DNA of 64,000 nucleotides from Spongilla lacustris (GCA_949361645.1 OX442426.1:3034673-3098672), one strand, 5' to 3'; shown: positions 46,205 through 58,439, counted from the first letter of the stretch. The notes: generated by a model from the letters alone, not told the origin. Made by a program: numbers and translations.

Positions 46205-48790
46205 TCAGATGATATGTGTTCGACTGCATGCAATCCAGTGATTTCCATCGACATGAAGTATTTGAATGAAGTTAGCCACTGGGTAGGATAGATTCTGGCC
46301 TAATAAACAGTCATACAATCCTGCCAAAGTGGGGAACTGGCTCTTAATCATTTCTAAAGCAGCATTTATGTGAATATCTCCTAACCATTTACCTTCTTTA
46401 ACAGCTTTATCTAGGTTTTCAGCAGATGTACATGTAGTTGTAGCTTCTTTGTAAGAACCCTTCCATATTTTGCTCCATTTTGGTTGGCCTTTATCTTAGT
46501 AGAATTATCAAGTTTTGTGATACCAGTTATTTCGCAGTCTGACTCCATTTGATTGGTTGATTGGCACATTATTTGGATTTAGGGTGGCAATGACTGCTGC
46601 AATTAAATCCAGCAGCTCTAAAGGCACAATGCTTATCTTTACATCCTTTCTTGCAAATACATTTTAATTTGTTTCTTCCTGTCTGAGAGGCTTCTCTAAG
46701 TGATGTGGTAGGCAATTTGGAATGAATGAAAATGGTATAGACCCTGAAATGGCATTAATTCACCACTTGGATAGGATACCATGTTCACTCCTGAAAATAA
46801 ATACGTCATAAATGCTATGTGGCTATGTAATAAAATTTATAACTCCGCACCCCAGAAACATCTAACTCAAAGCAGTAAATGTAGTTTGACTCTACCCATG
46901 TCACGAAAGTTACACATACACATGTACAACATTTACTAGTAACTTACTGTAGCTGGTAAAGATCTCATCTAACTTCAGTAACAGAGCACAGCAAACGTGG
47001 CATGACCATTCATTTTTTGGTACCCACACCGTAACACTATCTACAGCACAATAGGTATTGCACTGATCAATATCGCTTACGCTTGGCATACTAGGTCTTC
47101 ATCCTTTCAACATTTTTGCACGAGTACTGGTGGTGAAAGCTGAAGCAGTTGGCAGTGGAGTTTTACATGTGCTACTGGTATTTTTACAAACAGCAGGCAC
47201 TGATGAATGAGCATGATTTGATGGTTTATTAGGAAAGGTACAAGTTCATGGTATAACAGGAGAGGTGATTGAAGGACTGTGAGATGGTGACTTAACAGGT
47301 GGCACTGATGAACGAGCACGGGTTGATGGATAACATGAGAGGTGATTGAATGAGTGTAAGATGGCGGCTGAACAGCAGGCACTGACAAATGAGCACGAGT
47401 TGATGGTTAACAGGAGAGGTGATTGAAGACAGTGACTGAACAGGAGACACTGATGAATAAGCACAAATTGATGGTTTAACAGGAGAGCTATGATTTGATG
47501 GTTTAACACGAGAGGTGATTGAAGGAGTGTGAGATGGTGACTGAACAGGAGATACTGATGAACGAGCACGAATTGATGGTGGAGAGCTACGAGTTGATGT
47601 TTTCACAGGAGAGGTGATTGAAGGAGAGAGGTGATTGAAGGAGTGTGAGATGGTGACTGAACAAGAGACACTGATGAACGAGCACGAATTTGATGGTTTA
47701 ACAGGAGAGCTGGTTTAACAGGAGAGGTGATTGAAGGAGTGTGAGATGGTGACTGAACAGGAGACACTGAAGTATTAGTTGGAGATTGAACAGAAATTAC
47801 TGACGAAGAAGTAGGACTGTTTACAGAGTTGCTACATCTGTTTGATGTTTTAAAGATCAATGATGTGTTTGGCAACAGGTGACTAGATGCATGATTTGGA
47901 CTCTCTGAAGGAGATACATTTTCACTGACATTTGTCAACATCTAGAGAACATGATAAAGAATTTACATTGCTGAATTGTCTTGTTCACACAAGTAAGGTT
48001 TATACGTACATACCACTTGTCAGTTCAGCCACTTCTTCCTCCATGATACATGATCCCTTTCCAATAGGAAGCTCTGCAAATGGTGTAGTTCTGGGAGGCT
48101 GACCATAAACCACTTCATACGGACTTTCTTCAGGGTGCAGCACAGTTGTGTGTTTAGGTTATCTGCATGTGTAAGGAAATGGTGAATATTACATTTGTCT
48201 TACAACCATAAATAACATACATTGAATTCGTGGCAACCAATCAGTCCATTTCCTGTGCCTCCCCATTCGTTTTTCATAGCGTGGATCTACATCTCCACAC
48301 AGTGGTTATCCCTTTCCACCAATCTTTGCAATTGAGAATGGCATGACCTGACCATAATGTCAATGTTTCTTTGACAATTTCATGTACAAATTCCCAGCCA
48401 TTATCTGACTGCAGTATCTTGGGAAGCCGCAAATATGGAAACACTTTTGTTGCAAGCCCAACAGCAACCTCCAACTGCAGATTTTCTCATCAGAGGCCAC
48501 ATGACATGAAATGTAGACCAGTGATCTATGTAGGGTGCTATGTAGCTGTATGAGTCATCTTGCATATGCCTCATATCTATAATGTCAATCTGAAGTATTC
48601 ACATAATACAATAAATCTAAATATTACTGTGACTTACTTGACAATGGGTCAGCAATCCAGATGCAAGTATTGGCTTTAGTGGATCAGTGCTGTTTTGAGG
48701 CTGCTCTAGCTGACAGATAGCACACATGTTGCAAAAATATTGGACAGCCTCCCCATAGGTAGACATTCATAGGATCTCTGAACCTGCAAT
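46205..48790 (-). pseudogene. KRBA2/Ginger-like integrase with Cys-rich and C48-protease-like modules
   Basis: Reading the minus strand: a zinc-finger end (YFCNMCAICQLEQP, near 48700); a canonical intron (GTAAGT ... CTTCAG, about 48640-48595); the integrase core IDIIDMRHMQ, YIDHWSTFHVMWPLMRKSA, LQSDNGWEF (two Asp) and LVERDNHCVE (Glu); another intron after EEEVAEL; a Ser/Pro/Thr repeat region (47100-47941); a Cys-rich module (KCICKKGCKDKHCAF ... CSSHCHP, about 46680-46560); and WLGDIHINAALEMIKSQFP ... HVDGNHWIAC, resembling a Ulp1/C48 peptidase around its catalytic His. Stops and frameshifts break the integrase and Cys-rich parts. Integrase joined to C48-type modules is known from Ginger and Polinton-type elements. 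Confidence 0.65.
47105..47800. repeat. Degenerate tandem repeat, Ser/Pro-coding
   Basis: Repeats of about 45-70 bases around GGAGAGGTGATTGAAGGA and GTGAGATGGTGACTGAACAG. On the minus strand they code for SPSHTPSITSPV-like units within the integrase element's gene. Confidence 0.8.
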
Positions 48791-48799
48791 TGAATAACA

Positions 48800-50040
48800 T
48801 ATTGATACATGTATATTGATTTAAAGATTCCCACGGATGCTTTACTTCAACAAGTGTTTTCTTATAGCCGACATGTCCATTCTCCAATGTGTGTATACAC
48901 TCCAAGATACATGTATCATAAAATTTCTTAACTGTCACAACGACACGGTAGTGTCCAAACACATTTTCATTCCGCATAGGAAACAAAACCAAAATGAACC
49001 AACCATCACATCTACGTAGAAAGCAGATGAATTAACTAAAGTGTATCTCATAACACCACTGAACGCGTGTGCATATTATTCACCTTTGTTTTTGCTGGTA
49101 GACAGAGAAGTTGAGAGAACATCAGCCAATTCTAACTCCGGATAGCTAAGTAGCTTAAATTGTTTAGTTCTGTTCACCCAGTGCTTAAATGGTCTGTGTA
49201 TAAAACTGCTAACCAATTTATCAACTGTTCGATAAATAAAAATTACTATTTTGACGTACTAGTTGCAAATTTTGTCGATTTTCGTAAATTTCGCTAAGAG
49301 AATAATTGATTTTCGTGTGGCGTTTTCAATTTTTTTAATTTGAATTTAAATTTAGGAAATTGAAATATTTAATCACAGTTTCACGCAACTGTTGTTTAAT
49401 TTATCATTTTTCATTATGGATTAATTCTTTTTCCTATGGAATGGAACCGAGTCAACCGACTCTTTGTCATGGAACCCTCCCCTCTATAACTGCCGTTATT
49501 CTGGGAACGAGTATTCGCGTGTGCACTTGAATGAATCTTGCTTGATTAATTCAGAATCGAGATACATGTGTATAGTCCTCTGTCGAGTCAAAATCGTACC
49601 GTTAAAGACGTCCACAGAAACGCTCTCTCTCTCCCTTTCTCTCACACACACACAACACACACTCACATCCACAGTGACACATGCATACGGACTACACATG
49701 GCAACGCACACAAATTCACACGTGCTCAAAGAGAAATACAGATACATATGTTTGGCAGACAATCTCAGGTATGTACTCGTTCCCTTTATTACGCAGACCT
49801 TTATCATACCTTTGACATTTGCAATTTTGAGAATGAGGACATGCTTTCATTCGTTTATGAGTTGTGACAAAGTCAAAGTCGACCCATTAAGGAATGAGCC
49901 TACCATTGTTAAACATGTTTCATCTATATATAAATTTCTCTCGTTCCCAGACCCGAATGTACATCACGATTGCCTAGTAGAGGTAGCTGCAGCTGACCTT
50001 CATGTAGCAGCTCGCATTTGTTGTAGTTACTGTAAATCAG
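48800..50040. other. Stretch with few recognised features
   Basis: AT-rich sequence, a CT/CA microsatellite near 49621-49680, and unassigned open frames. The 3' part may be degraded non-LTR sequence. Confidence 0.4.
49620..49680. repeat. CT/CA microsatellite
   Basis: CTCTCTCTCTCC...CTCACACACACACAACACACAC and similar. Simple repeat. Confidence 0.85.
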
Positions 50041-50378
50041 TGGATTTAGCTAGAACCACTCCTAGCCATCCCAGATGATGGAAGCTAGCACAACTTAGCC
50101 TCAGATTTGGAGGACTTGGCTTTCATTATTTATCTTATCACTCATGTGCTGCCTTCATCTCATCTCTGTCTTCTTCAGGTTTTGGTGCTTTTTCAATGCT
50201 CTTGTGTCCCCTACAGAGGCCATCACAGTGGAGTCTGTTTTGTTATCTCCTCTCACCCAGCATGCATTGTGCAAGAAGTTGGGTGATCATCTATTTCAGT
50301 CTATCTAGATGACTTTCTCTCATGCCAATAAGGAGCAACTTCTCTCTGCCTCTGCACCTCGTGCTAGTTTAGCGTGCT
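50040..50378 (+). pseudogene. Non-LTR retrotransposon 3' fragment
   Basis: KLAQLSLRFGGLGFHYLSYH, AAFISSLSSSG and, after a frame change, SPTEAITVESVLLSPLTQHAL and LSASAPRASL are typical of the region downstream of the RT in the non-LTR family also seen at 25.7, 57.2 and 58.4 kb. It ends abruptly at about 50378 where gypsy-4 begins. Confidence 0.65.
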
Positions 50379-51140
50379 GAACATGCTTAATCACAGCCTG
50401 GTACGATCTTTGAAGACGACCCTTGAGAACTATGGTGTACTGAGTAACTGAATCATGTGATTGAACGGGTAGTGAATATTGAATGTCCTCAGGGAGACGG
50501 GGGTTGCGCCCAAACATGAGCTGAAATGGTGTGGTTCCAGTAGTTTCCTGGACACTTGTTCTATATGCCAGAAGTAACGTTGGCAGAGAAAGGTCCCAGT
50601 CATGTTCATCAACCACTGTAGTGCTGAGCATCTCCAGTAGGGTTCTATTAAATCTCTCCACAAGTCCATCGGACTGCAGGTGATAGGGTGTTGTTCTTGT
50701 CTTTGTGACTCCAAGAAGGTGACATATCTCTTGATTCAAAATTCTTTCCTTGATCTGTATGAATTGAATCAGGCACACCAAACCAGCAGATAAATTCATT
50801 AACCAACACATTAGCTATAGACAATGCCTCGATATCTGGTAATGGGTATGAAATAGTCGCCAACCACAAGTATATAGCGATTACCTCGAGGTGTTTCAGG
50901 TAGGGGACCCATTATATCCATCACTATCCTCTCCAAAGGTCAACTTGCATGGCTGACTTCAAGAGGTGCTTTATTCTTTGGAGGAAACTTCCTGGAGTTA
51001 CATGCAATACAGTTAGAGCACCACTTCGCAACATCACTTTTCTGCCCAGGCCAATAAAACCACCTACGAACCTTCTCCAAGGTTTTCCTGACTCCCACAT
51101 GACCCCCTATGTGTGAATCATGCAACCCAACCATGATCCC
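50378..51140 (-). pseudogene. Integrase of gypsy-4
   Basis: The zinc-binding part reads HDSHIGGHVGVRKTLEKV ... WCSNCIACNSRK (H2C2). The core shows IHTDQGKNFES (Asp), then TPYHLQSDGLVERFNRTL (Glu) in another frame, and TPFQLMFGRNPRLPED. It ends at the non-LTR junction near 50378. Confidence 0.85.
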
Positions 51141-51459
51141 TGGTATGTGTGCAGGAGTGATAACTTACACAATAAGTATCGATCTTGACCACCACTGGGA
51201 TATCCTCCCACTGCCTATAGAGAATGCCGTCTTTCAACAACTGGTTTTTGCATTGAGTCCAGAGGGATTGGAGTTGCCAAGTCGAATCCTTTGGACATTG
51301 TTGGGGGTACTGAACCAGACTGCAACCAGGTAATATCTTGCGCTAGGTCCCTATCTGCTCTCTGAAAGTCTGCCACCTCTTGGTTTGTCCAGGCTGGCAA
51401 CAAGGAAATTTCACATACTGGACACACCTCATCAGTCTCCAATTCAACCTCCAAACCAT

Positions 51460-52000
51460 GCTGTCGGCACTGTCCACGAGAAAGTTAGTGAATCTGCATT
51501 AGAATGTTGCTTACCAGGGCAATGTATGACTTCATATTGGAACTCAGCCATGGTCTCCAACCACTGAGCCACCTGGCCTTCGGGCTCCTTACAATTGTGA
51601 AGCCAGCATAGAGAGTTATGGTCTGTTTTCAAAAGAAACTTCCTAGCATAAAAGTAAGGCCTAAAATGGCGAGATCCTCACACCAATGCCAGCATCTCCC
51701 TCCGAGTAGCACAGTATCTTTTTTTAGTGTGTGTGAGTGTTCTACTTGCATAAGCAATTACGTGCTCCTTACCATTGATGGTTTGTGAAAAGACTGCCCC
51801 CAAACCCTCTCCACTAGCATCAGTATCAAGGACAAAAGACTTACGAAGTCAGGCAACATGAGAACAGGGGCAGAAATGAGGTTTTTTTTTGCTCAAAGAA
51901 TGCTTCCGTACATTCAGTTGACCACTGCCAGGGTTTTCCTTTGTGTACTAACGCATGCAAAAACATGTGCAAAAAATTTCATGAAACGCCTATAGTATGA
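51460..52000 (-). pseudogene. RNase H of gypsy-4
   Basis: Frames give FVLDTDASGEGLGAVFSQ-like sequence near 51830 and TDHNSLCWLHN near 51620, then QVAQWLETMAEFQYEVIHCPGKQHSNAD, the end of a gypsy RNase H. Broken by frameshifts. Confidence 0.65.
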
Positions 52001-52028
52001 TGCTAGGTTCAAAAATGATGATAACTCC

Positions 52029-52640
52029 TTAGAGGTTAATAGGCCAGTTGGAAACACATTTCACATTCCCTGGATCTGTTTCAATGCCCTTAACTGACAC
52101 TACATGTATATGCCCAAGATAGTGTACACTTGTCTGCAGAAGGTGGCATTTGGCAGGTTTAACCTTAAGCCCAGCCTGCCTCAGTCTAGAAAATACATCC
52201 CTTAGCAATGCCAAATGCTGTTCAACAGTTTTGCTAAATATGATTATATCATCCAGATACACTAAACAGGCTGTCCAATGTAAACAACTTAATACCCGCT
52301 CCATTAATCTTTGGAAAGTTGCTGGGGCATTACATAGGCCAAATGGCATGACCCGAAACTGGTATAGCCCATAAGGTGTTGTAAATGCAGTTTTTCTTTA
52401 CTTTTGGGGTTCATCACCACTTGCCAATACCCACTGGCCAAATCTAGAGTTGAGAAAAAACCATGCACCACCTAAAGCATCCAATGATTCACCAATTCTC
52501 AGCAGAGGCTGGGCATCCTTGCGTGTGCAGTCATTAAGTTTACGAAAGTCCACACAAAACCGTGTCTTCCCATCTTTTTTCCTTACAAGAAACACAGGTG
52601 ATGCCCAAGGACTGTCGCTACATTCTATTATCCCACCTGG
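52029..52640 (-). pseudogene. Reverse transcriptase of gypsy-4
   Basis: VRKKDGKTRFCVDFRKLNDCT, a damaged first catalytic motif (FLNSRFGQWVLA where LDLxSGYWQ is usual), MPFGLCNAPATFQRLMERVL, and the catalytic box LVYLDDIIIFSKT followed by VKPAKCHLLQTSVHYLGH. A frame break lies near 52395. Confidence 0.85.
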
Positions 52641-52896
52641 ATAACATGCTATTAACTAACTCACTCACTTCTTTGTGCTGGTGAAATGGAAGCCTTCTTG
52701 CATGTTGACAAATGGGTTGGTTATCTCCAGTGTCAATTGTGTGGTACGATAATGAAGTTTGCCCAAGGTCATCGTCCAATTTTGCAATGACATCCCTCCT
52801 GCACCACCCCCTGTGATCTGTGGTAGGGATTCAATACTACAGACAATATCAGAATCTGTAACAGGCTTGATCACGCCCACTCTAACATCCTTGTTA

Positions 52897-53400
52897 TCAA
52901 CCACAGGAGCCGGACCAGGGTTGAGAATTTGAACTATCAGGTGCCTGCTTCCCTTTTGTCAAGGGCAGAGGCAGAGATGTACATGTGACAGCAGCTGGTA
53001 CTGTCACTGTTTCTGAAATACTCACAAAACACACATCTTCTGCCACCCTTGAATGATTAAACTGCACTATTTTGCCATCAATAACAAAGGTATGTTGTTG
53101 TGCATATAGATCTACTACACACGCATGTTTAGTCAAAAAATCAACCCCTAGTATACATTCTTGTGTGAGATGATTCGTAACAAGCACCATGTGTCTTCTA
53201 GTCACCCCTCCTATGGTTATACTTACTTCACCTTGCCCCACCAACTCCAACTTTTCTCCATTGGCTGCCACAACAGAGTGAACTGGGGCTTTGGTTGTCT
53301 TTGGAGATTGTTGCACTTTTTCCACACATCTTCACAAACCAAAGTGACAGCCGACCCTGTATGTATTTAATATCTTTACAACAAGCTTACCAAGCTTTCC
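52897..53400 (-). pseudogene. Protease of gypsy-4 with altered active site
   Basis: HTGSAVTLVCEDVWKK appears where DTGSAVT is expected: the catalytic Asp codon GAT reads CAT (His). After a frame change the rest of the fold is well kept: VAANGEKLELVGQGEVSI, CILGVDFLTKHACVVDL. As it stands it could not cut Gag-Pol. Confidence 0.7.
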
Positions 53401-53459
53401 ATCAACTGACAAACAAGACCCCACGGCTGCAGTTTCGACTGAGGTCTTTAGTTTCGGAC

Positions 53460-54200
53460 AATTTCATTTAATATGACCACACGCCACAGTACCAGCACAC
53501 AACGCCGGGCCATCGTTTCTTTTCTGTGCTACAGCGTCGTTTGGGCGTGATCTCAGATACATTCTTCCATTGTTTGTGGCTGCTAACTGTAATTTCAAAG
53601 TCTCAATTTGCTTACCTAGCTGTTCCACTTGGGTTACCAGACAACTTGGTCTTGTGGCATTTGTTGTAGCAGCAACAGCCTCGCTCTCGGAGTCATCTTC
53701 TTTACCAACCGCCATCGTCTCCACCTTAGCTGAAACATCGTGTAGTCTTTTTTGCTATTCTTCCACTCCCTGATATTGGCAAGCCAGCTGCAATGCTTTG
53801 TTTAGTGTCTTTGGTCTTTCACGTATTAGTCTTAGCTGAACGGTAGAGGAACGAATACGACGCATAAATTGATCCCTTACGAGTTCATACAACTTTTCTG
53901 TCGGCCACTTTGGATAGGCTTTGTCAGCCAAGGCTTGAAGCATCCCCGCATACTCAGGCAGGCGCTCTTCAGGTTTTTGAGTACGCTAAACTGCCATTCC
54001 AGGTCGTTACCCTCCGGGTTGTATTGATCCATTAAGCACTTCAATGCCGCGCTATATTCAGAGCTTCCGTCAAATCCTTGCTGTGTCACTAAACGAGATG
54101 GTTTGTCATCCAAAAGAGGAAGAACCTCACCTGGACACTGGTCTTCTGTTATTTTTGCCGCGACGGGCATAGAGATCGAATCTCTTGCGCCACAATACAA
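53460..54200 (-). pseudogene. gag region of gypsy-4
   Basis: Capsid-like segments (GEVLPLLDDKPSRLVTQQ, YNPEGNDLEWQFSVL, YPKWPTEKLYELVRDQFMR, LNKALQLACQYQ) lie in three frames. A coiled-coil-like stretch (LVTQVEQLGKQIETLKLQL) follows, then a degenerate zinc knuckle (CAGTVACGHIK). Confidence 0.7.
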
Positions 54201-54564
54201 GATTTGCTCCTGCTGAAAAACGGGAAGGAGGTCATAAACTCATTCTTACTACTTAATGCGCCTGTTCCAACGGAGTGCGCGAGTTGCCGGTGTCATAGGG
54301 TATACGGTCCAGCCCAATTTCCAGTCAGGGAATATGGTCCCCCTGGACCCAACTCCCTAGGGAATACAGTCCGTCTAAAATATTGTACATCCTGGGAATA
54401 CAGTCCAGGGGAGGAGGCGGACTCAATTCCCTGACAGAATGTAGATTTCATTTTGACGACCACTGATAATTATAGCGTGTATAATTAAAAAGAGAATCGA
54501 TTTTCACCGAAATAGCAACTGTTTTAAGGCAGACAAATACATTTATTTAATGAAAACAATTTAA

Positions 54565-55528
54565 CCTTTAATCTCCAGGCAGTGGTCCTTTATCAAGGAC
54601 CACAATGGTCCTTGATAAAGGACCACCACATGAAAGCTTTTTAATTAATTGAAATAACATTGTATTTTTAAAATTTATATTTTGTTATGATCTCCAATCA
54701 TATTGAATGAATGTTAGTTGAAAAAAGCACTTTAAAAAAGTTTTATTTATTTTATAATAAATCCGCAGCCAAATGAGTTTAATGCAAAAATAAGCGAAAA
54801 AAGTGAAGAAAGTGAATCGGTTACTTTTTTTACATGCAACTTCACACCCATATTTGCTTTTTTACTAGGGAACACGTTTCTACATTAGTGTAACACTGCC
54901 CTATAACTGTATTCATGATATATGCCATACTCTTTTCTCCAATCCTTATGTTTGATGAGATGAATGAATGTGGTTTGAGTGAAATCTATGAATGGCTCAT
55001 CGTCACTAAGGCTACTTTCACTTTCCACATCACTAGAAGAGATTTGAGAACCACCTTCTTCAACATCTTTATCGAGATCGCAGTTCTTCCGCTTTCTGCA
55101 TCGCTGATTCTCCTCAACCACGCCTTCTTTATCGATGCCCCGAACTGTTTCCTCCGTTGTTGTGCCGTCCGACCACTTCACCCGTATCCTACACTTGTGA
55201 CCTGCCCCTATGACCTCCACAATACTTCCAGAACGATTCTGGTTCTTTTTTATCTTTCCTACCACGGCATCACCGACAACAAAGTTCTTCCCCATTTTCG
55301 CCGTGTTACCCGCAAATTAATAAGTTCGCAACGTTTGAAAGCTTTTATCTCGTGACGCAAGATGAAAGATAACGAACAAAGACCATTCCCAAGTAGCACG
55401 CGCTTATCTAAATCAGCCGGAGTATTGTTAGAATTTTTTCAGTAAGCGTTAGTTGTATTCCGAAGCTTAGTTTGCCGTCCTTGATAAAGGACGATCGTCC
55501 TTTATCAAGGACGGCTGGAGATTAAAGG
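54565..55528 (-). mobile_element. Non-autonomous piggyBac-like element PB-2n, 964 bp
   Basis: TTAA on both sides (54561-54564, 55529-55532). The inverted ends share CCTTTAATCTCCAG and are followed by internal hairpins: left GGTCCTTTATCAAGGACC, a five-base gap, and its repeat in inverse; right GTCCTTGATAAAGGAC and GTCCTTTATCAAGGAC. It carries one minus-strand open frame but no catalytic core. Confidence 0.88.
54885..55295 (-). CDS. ORF kept in PB-2n, SH3/Tudor-like N-terminal domain
   Basis: A 136-residue open frame with an ATG start (MGKNFVVGDAVVGKIKK). Residues about 7-55 look like a small beta-barrel (GSIVEVIGAGHKCRIRVKWSDG), followed by a basic RKRKN stretch and an acidic Ser/Asp run (SSSDVESESSLSDDE). 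The same order (barrel-like, then acidic) is found at the N-terminus of the PB-1 transposase, so this is probably the transposase N-terminus left after loss of the core. Whether it is translated is unknown. Confidence 0.55.
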   Translation of the reverse strand: MGKNFVVGDAVVGKIKKNQNRSGSIVEVIGAGHKCRIRVKWSDGTTTEETVRGIDKEGVVEENQRCRKRKNCDLDKDVEEGGSQISSSDVESESSLSDDEPFIDFTQTTFIHLIKHKDWRKEYGIYHEYSYRAVLH

Positions 55529-55532
55529 TTAA

Positions 55533-57180
55533 ACACAGAACAGAAGTTCTAACTGAAAATTCGGAAGTTATATAATGAATGCAATTTTAAACCAAGTCAG
55601 AAGTTCTTTCACAACATCAGATGTAATGAATAGCTAATTTATAATTTAGACACAAGACAGAAGCTATATAATGGAAACAATTTTTAAACACAAGACAGAA
55701 TTTATAGAATTTAAACACAAGACAGAAGCTATATAATGAAAACAATTTAAAAACAAGACAGAAGTTCTTTCACGACATCAGATGTTTAATGTAATAAATA
55801 GCTGATTCTTCGTACGATGTTTCTGGACTGTGCATGGTTCATCCTTTGCAGGAGCATGATCATTAGCTACAATGTAAAGAATAAATTCCACCTCATATAA
55901 TTTTGATGTCCTTACATGTATACGTACCTCAGGGTAGAGGACATCCCAAGCAAGAGTATTTGCTTGAGGGCCCTAAAACCTTCATGTATTGCAATCCCGA
56001 ACAAGAAATATTGGACTGCCTCTACCTGTGCGATAAAATGCATAAGAATTTTTGCACCATCTTACACTAACGCACTACTAAGATATTATTGATTGGCCAT
56101 CTTGAAAAATAGAGCTTCAAGTTCCAATTTTTTGCCTCAGGCAGTGCTGATAGTAATGGGTAATTGGAGGTGGCAGTGCTTCTTTTTTTCTGCTCTTGGC
56201 ATGAAGAGTGTTCGAAAGAATGATTTTGATGTATACTGACAGATTGTTCTTAAAAATTCCTTCAGGATAATAAAAAGTTCATATATGGAATAATTTGTTG
56301 TATGCATTCTTTGAAAACAAACAAAACTCTTTTTCAGAGCATATTTTTCAATGCAATCTTCATGTCACTAAATCAGTATCCACACAGTATTGGCTGGCTT
56401 ACTTGTTGACATAGGGTGGAGCTTTTCCTGCCTTCGATAAGGCAAGTGACTTTGCACTCCTTCACACATGGAGACAAGTTGCTGATCCAATACCTGCATG
56501 TGTGTCAATGTTTCAAAACCAACAGTTGTATTTTAATCATTTTGGTGCAATTCACCTTCTGAAGAGCTGTATAGTGACATCTCAAGTTGCAAGCATGGCT
56601 GTAAGCATCATATCTTGAACAGCCTTATAATTAAAATATGTGACATGTGGGCTGTTAGTGTTGAATGTGTGTTAGTACAATAATTACTTGTGTGCTTTAT
56701 AGCTTACCTTTGAGGAAGCCATTTTGCTAGCCAAGAAAGAAGCTCAGAACTTTCTGTCTGTGCGGTCTCTTCCCTGATGGCCTCCACTTTTGGACGCGTG
56801 ATACAGTTGATACTCCGAAAATGCCTTTGTTCTATCTTCTTCTGTTAAAAGCACCACTCTTGCATCTTCGTTCTACCCTCCCCATACAGCAGAACATCGT
56901 CATGGCTTAGCGAGAAGTCTATCGAACACTTTCGTATCAGCCGCTTCTCTGACTCTGTAGCACATAATGGGTACATCCTGTCTTTTAGATACGACTGTAC
57001 CAGTTTTTGTGTTTAACATATTGCATGAAGTACAATGAGTATACTGACACATGCACTGAAAAAGAAAACAATTCAGTGCTACCTTTTAAGTGGAACAATG
57101 AGTGCTCAGTCTCAGACGTTCATAACAACCTACCATTCCACGGCCTTCTTGTTCTCAGTGTTACGTGACACGCATGCACG
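55533..57180. other. Stretch without recognised genes
   Basis: Several imperfect direct repeats of AAACACAAGACAGAAG with TATATAATG, 30-60 bases apart (55530-55770), then unassigned sequence. Confidence 0.5.
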
Positions 57181-57185
57181 TGATT

Positions 57186-57800
57186 TTAAATTGGTATGTG
57201 CTTGCGGGCTTCTGCTGCTTGAGCTGTGGAGCCTGATGTGGTGCATGCTTGATCAAGTGATGCATAAGAGAGAGGTGACGACAAGCTGGGGGGAGTGGAC
57301 CGAGCTATGTGAGCCAGCCGACAAAAACTACCACACACACGAAGTAGGTTGAAAGCCACTTGGGGGTCAATGATGGCAACATTCTCAAGCTTGGAAAGCA
57401 ACTTTAAAACCTCAACCCACTTGGAGGCAATTAATTTGGCACAGTGGATATAGTCACCAATAGGAACACCAAGGATATCCAGGTTGGAAGAGTGAGTGGC
57501 TACATTTGGACAGATTGATGAAGATATCTAATGAGGGGCCCAAGTCCTAAATGATGGTGAGTGCCCTGAGCAGTGATGACTTAGTCCCAGCTAAAACCCC
57601 ATCATCCAGGAACCATGCCTGTACACTAATAAGTTAAGGCAGTCATCATGCCTAAAGGATGAAACAAAAGAGGTTGAGACCCATAACATCATGCTGCCCA
57701 GGGAAGAAGAACTTTCTGGAAGAAGAGCTTCTCAGGAGACAAGGTTTAAGGCATTCCTCATATCAATCTTGATGATGGCACTGACCAATGATGCTCAATG
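57186..57800 (-). pseudogene. Non-LTR retrotransposon RT relic
   Basis: Minus-strand translation across frame breaks: IKIDMRNALNLVS, AWFLDDGVLAGT (the catalytic YLDD-type box), LRALTII, NLDILGVPIGDYIHCAKFIA and LSKLENVAIIDPQVAFNLLRVCGSFCRLAHIARSTPPS. Same family as 25.7 kb and 58.4 kb. The QQGDPLGPLLF block is deleted. Confidence 0.7.
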
Positions 57801-58439
57801 CACTTACTGTCACATCGCCGCTCAATGTCGAAGTTTTATCAGAAGCAAGTGTGACAGCTAGGTCTGCAGCTTAGCAGAGAAAACACATTGCAAATGACCT
57901 CAAGTGCAATGAGCTAGGTTTGGTGCTGTAGAACATTATGGGTGCTCGGGATCGGAAGCTAACCCAACTCGGATCACATTTAGCTTCTCTGCTGCGTTTT
58001 TCCAAATCTCGGCTCTATGGGAGACTTAGCATAACTCTGGTGAGGGCTGTGTGTCCAGGCTATGAATTCTTAGTGTAGTTATTTTCACATTTGTTGAATT
58101 TTATATTCTAGGTCGTATTGTTATCTTGTACCTATGTGTTATTATATATTATATTATAATGAAAATAATAATAGTTCAATACTATTGCATGTCTCATTTG
58201 CAATTGAGAGGTATGGATGTTAGGGAGCAGAGGCTAGACGATGTTTGTCTCAGACAGCAAATCGCCTTGCAGTGAGAATGGGCTGGTGCTCCTGGACGGA
58301 CTCTATCATGATAGACAGATATCCTTTCATCTTTAGTGTCAGAACTTTATAGTATGCATGAACGCCCTCAGGCCCGCAGCATGACTTTTCGAGTCTACAT
58401 TTGACTAGGAGACCTGGTGATTGTGTATTGATGAGGTGC

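Larger units (their letters stand above)
50378..54240 (-). mobile_element. Ty3/gypsy element gypsy-4, decayed
   Basis: Minus-strand gag, protease, RT, RNase H and integrase in gypsy order, from about 54200 down to 50378, broken by many frameshifts and stops. The C-terminal integrase ends at the junction with a non-LTR fragment (LQRSYQAVIKHVQHA, then unrelated sequence). LTRs were not identified. Confidence 0.85.

Noticed and set aside
49464..50078. 204-codon plus-strand open frame
   Set aside because: It runs through a CT/CA microsatellite and lacks any domain until the non-LTR fragment starts near 50040.
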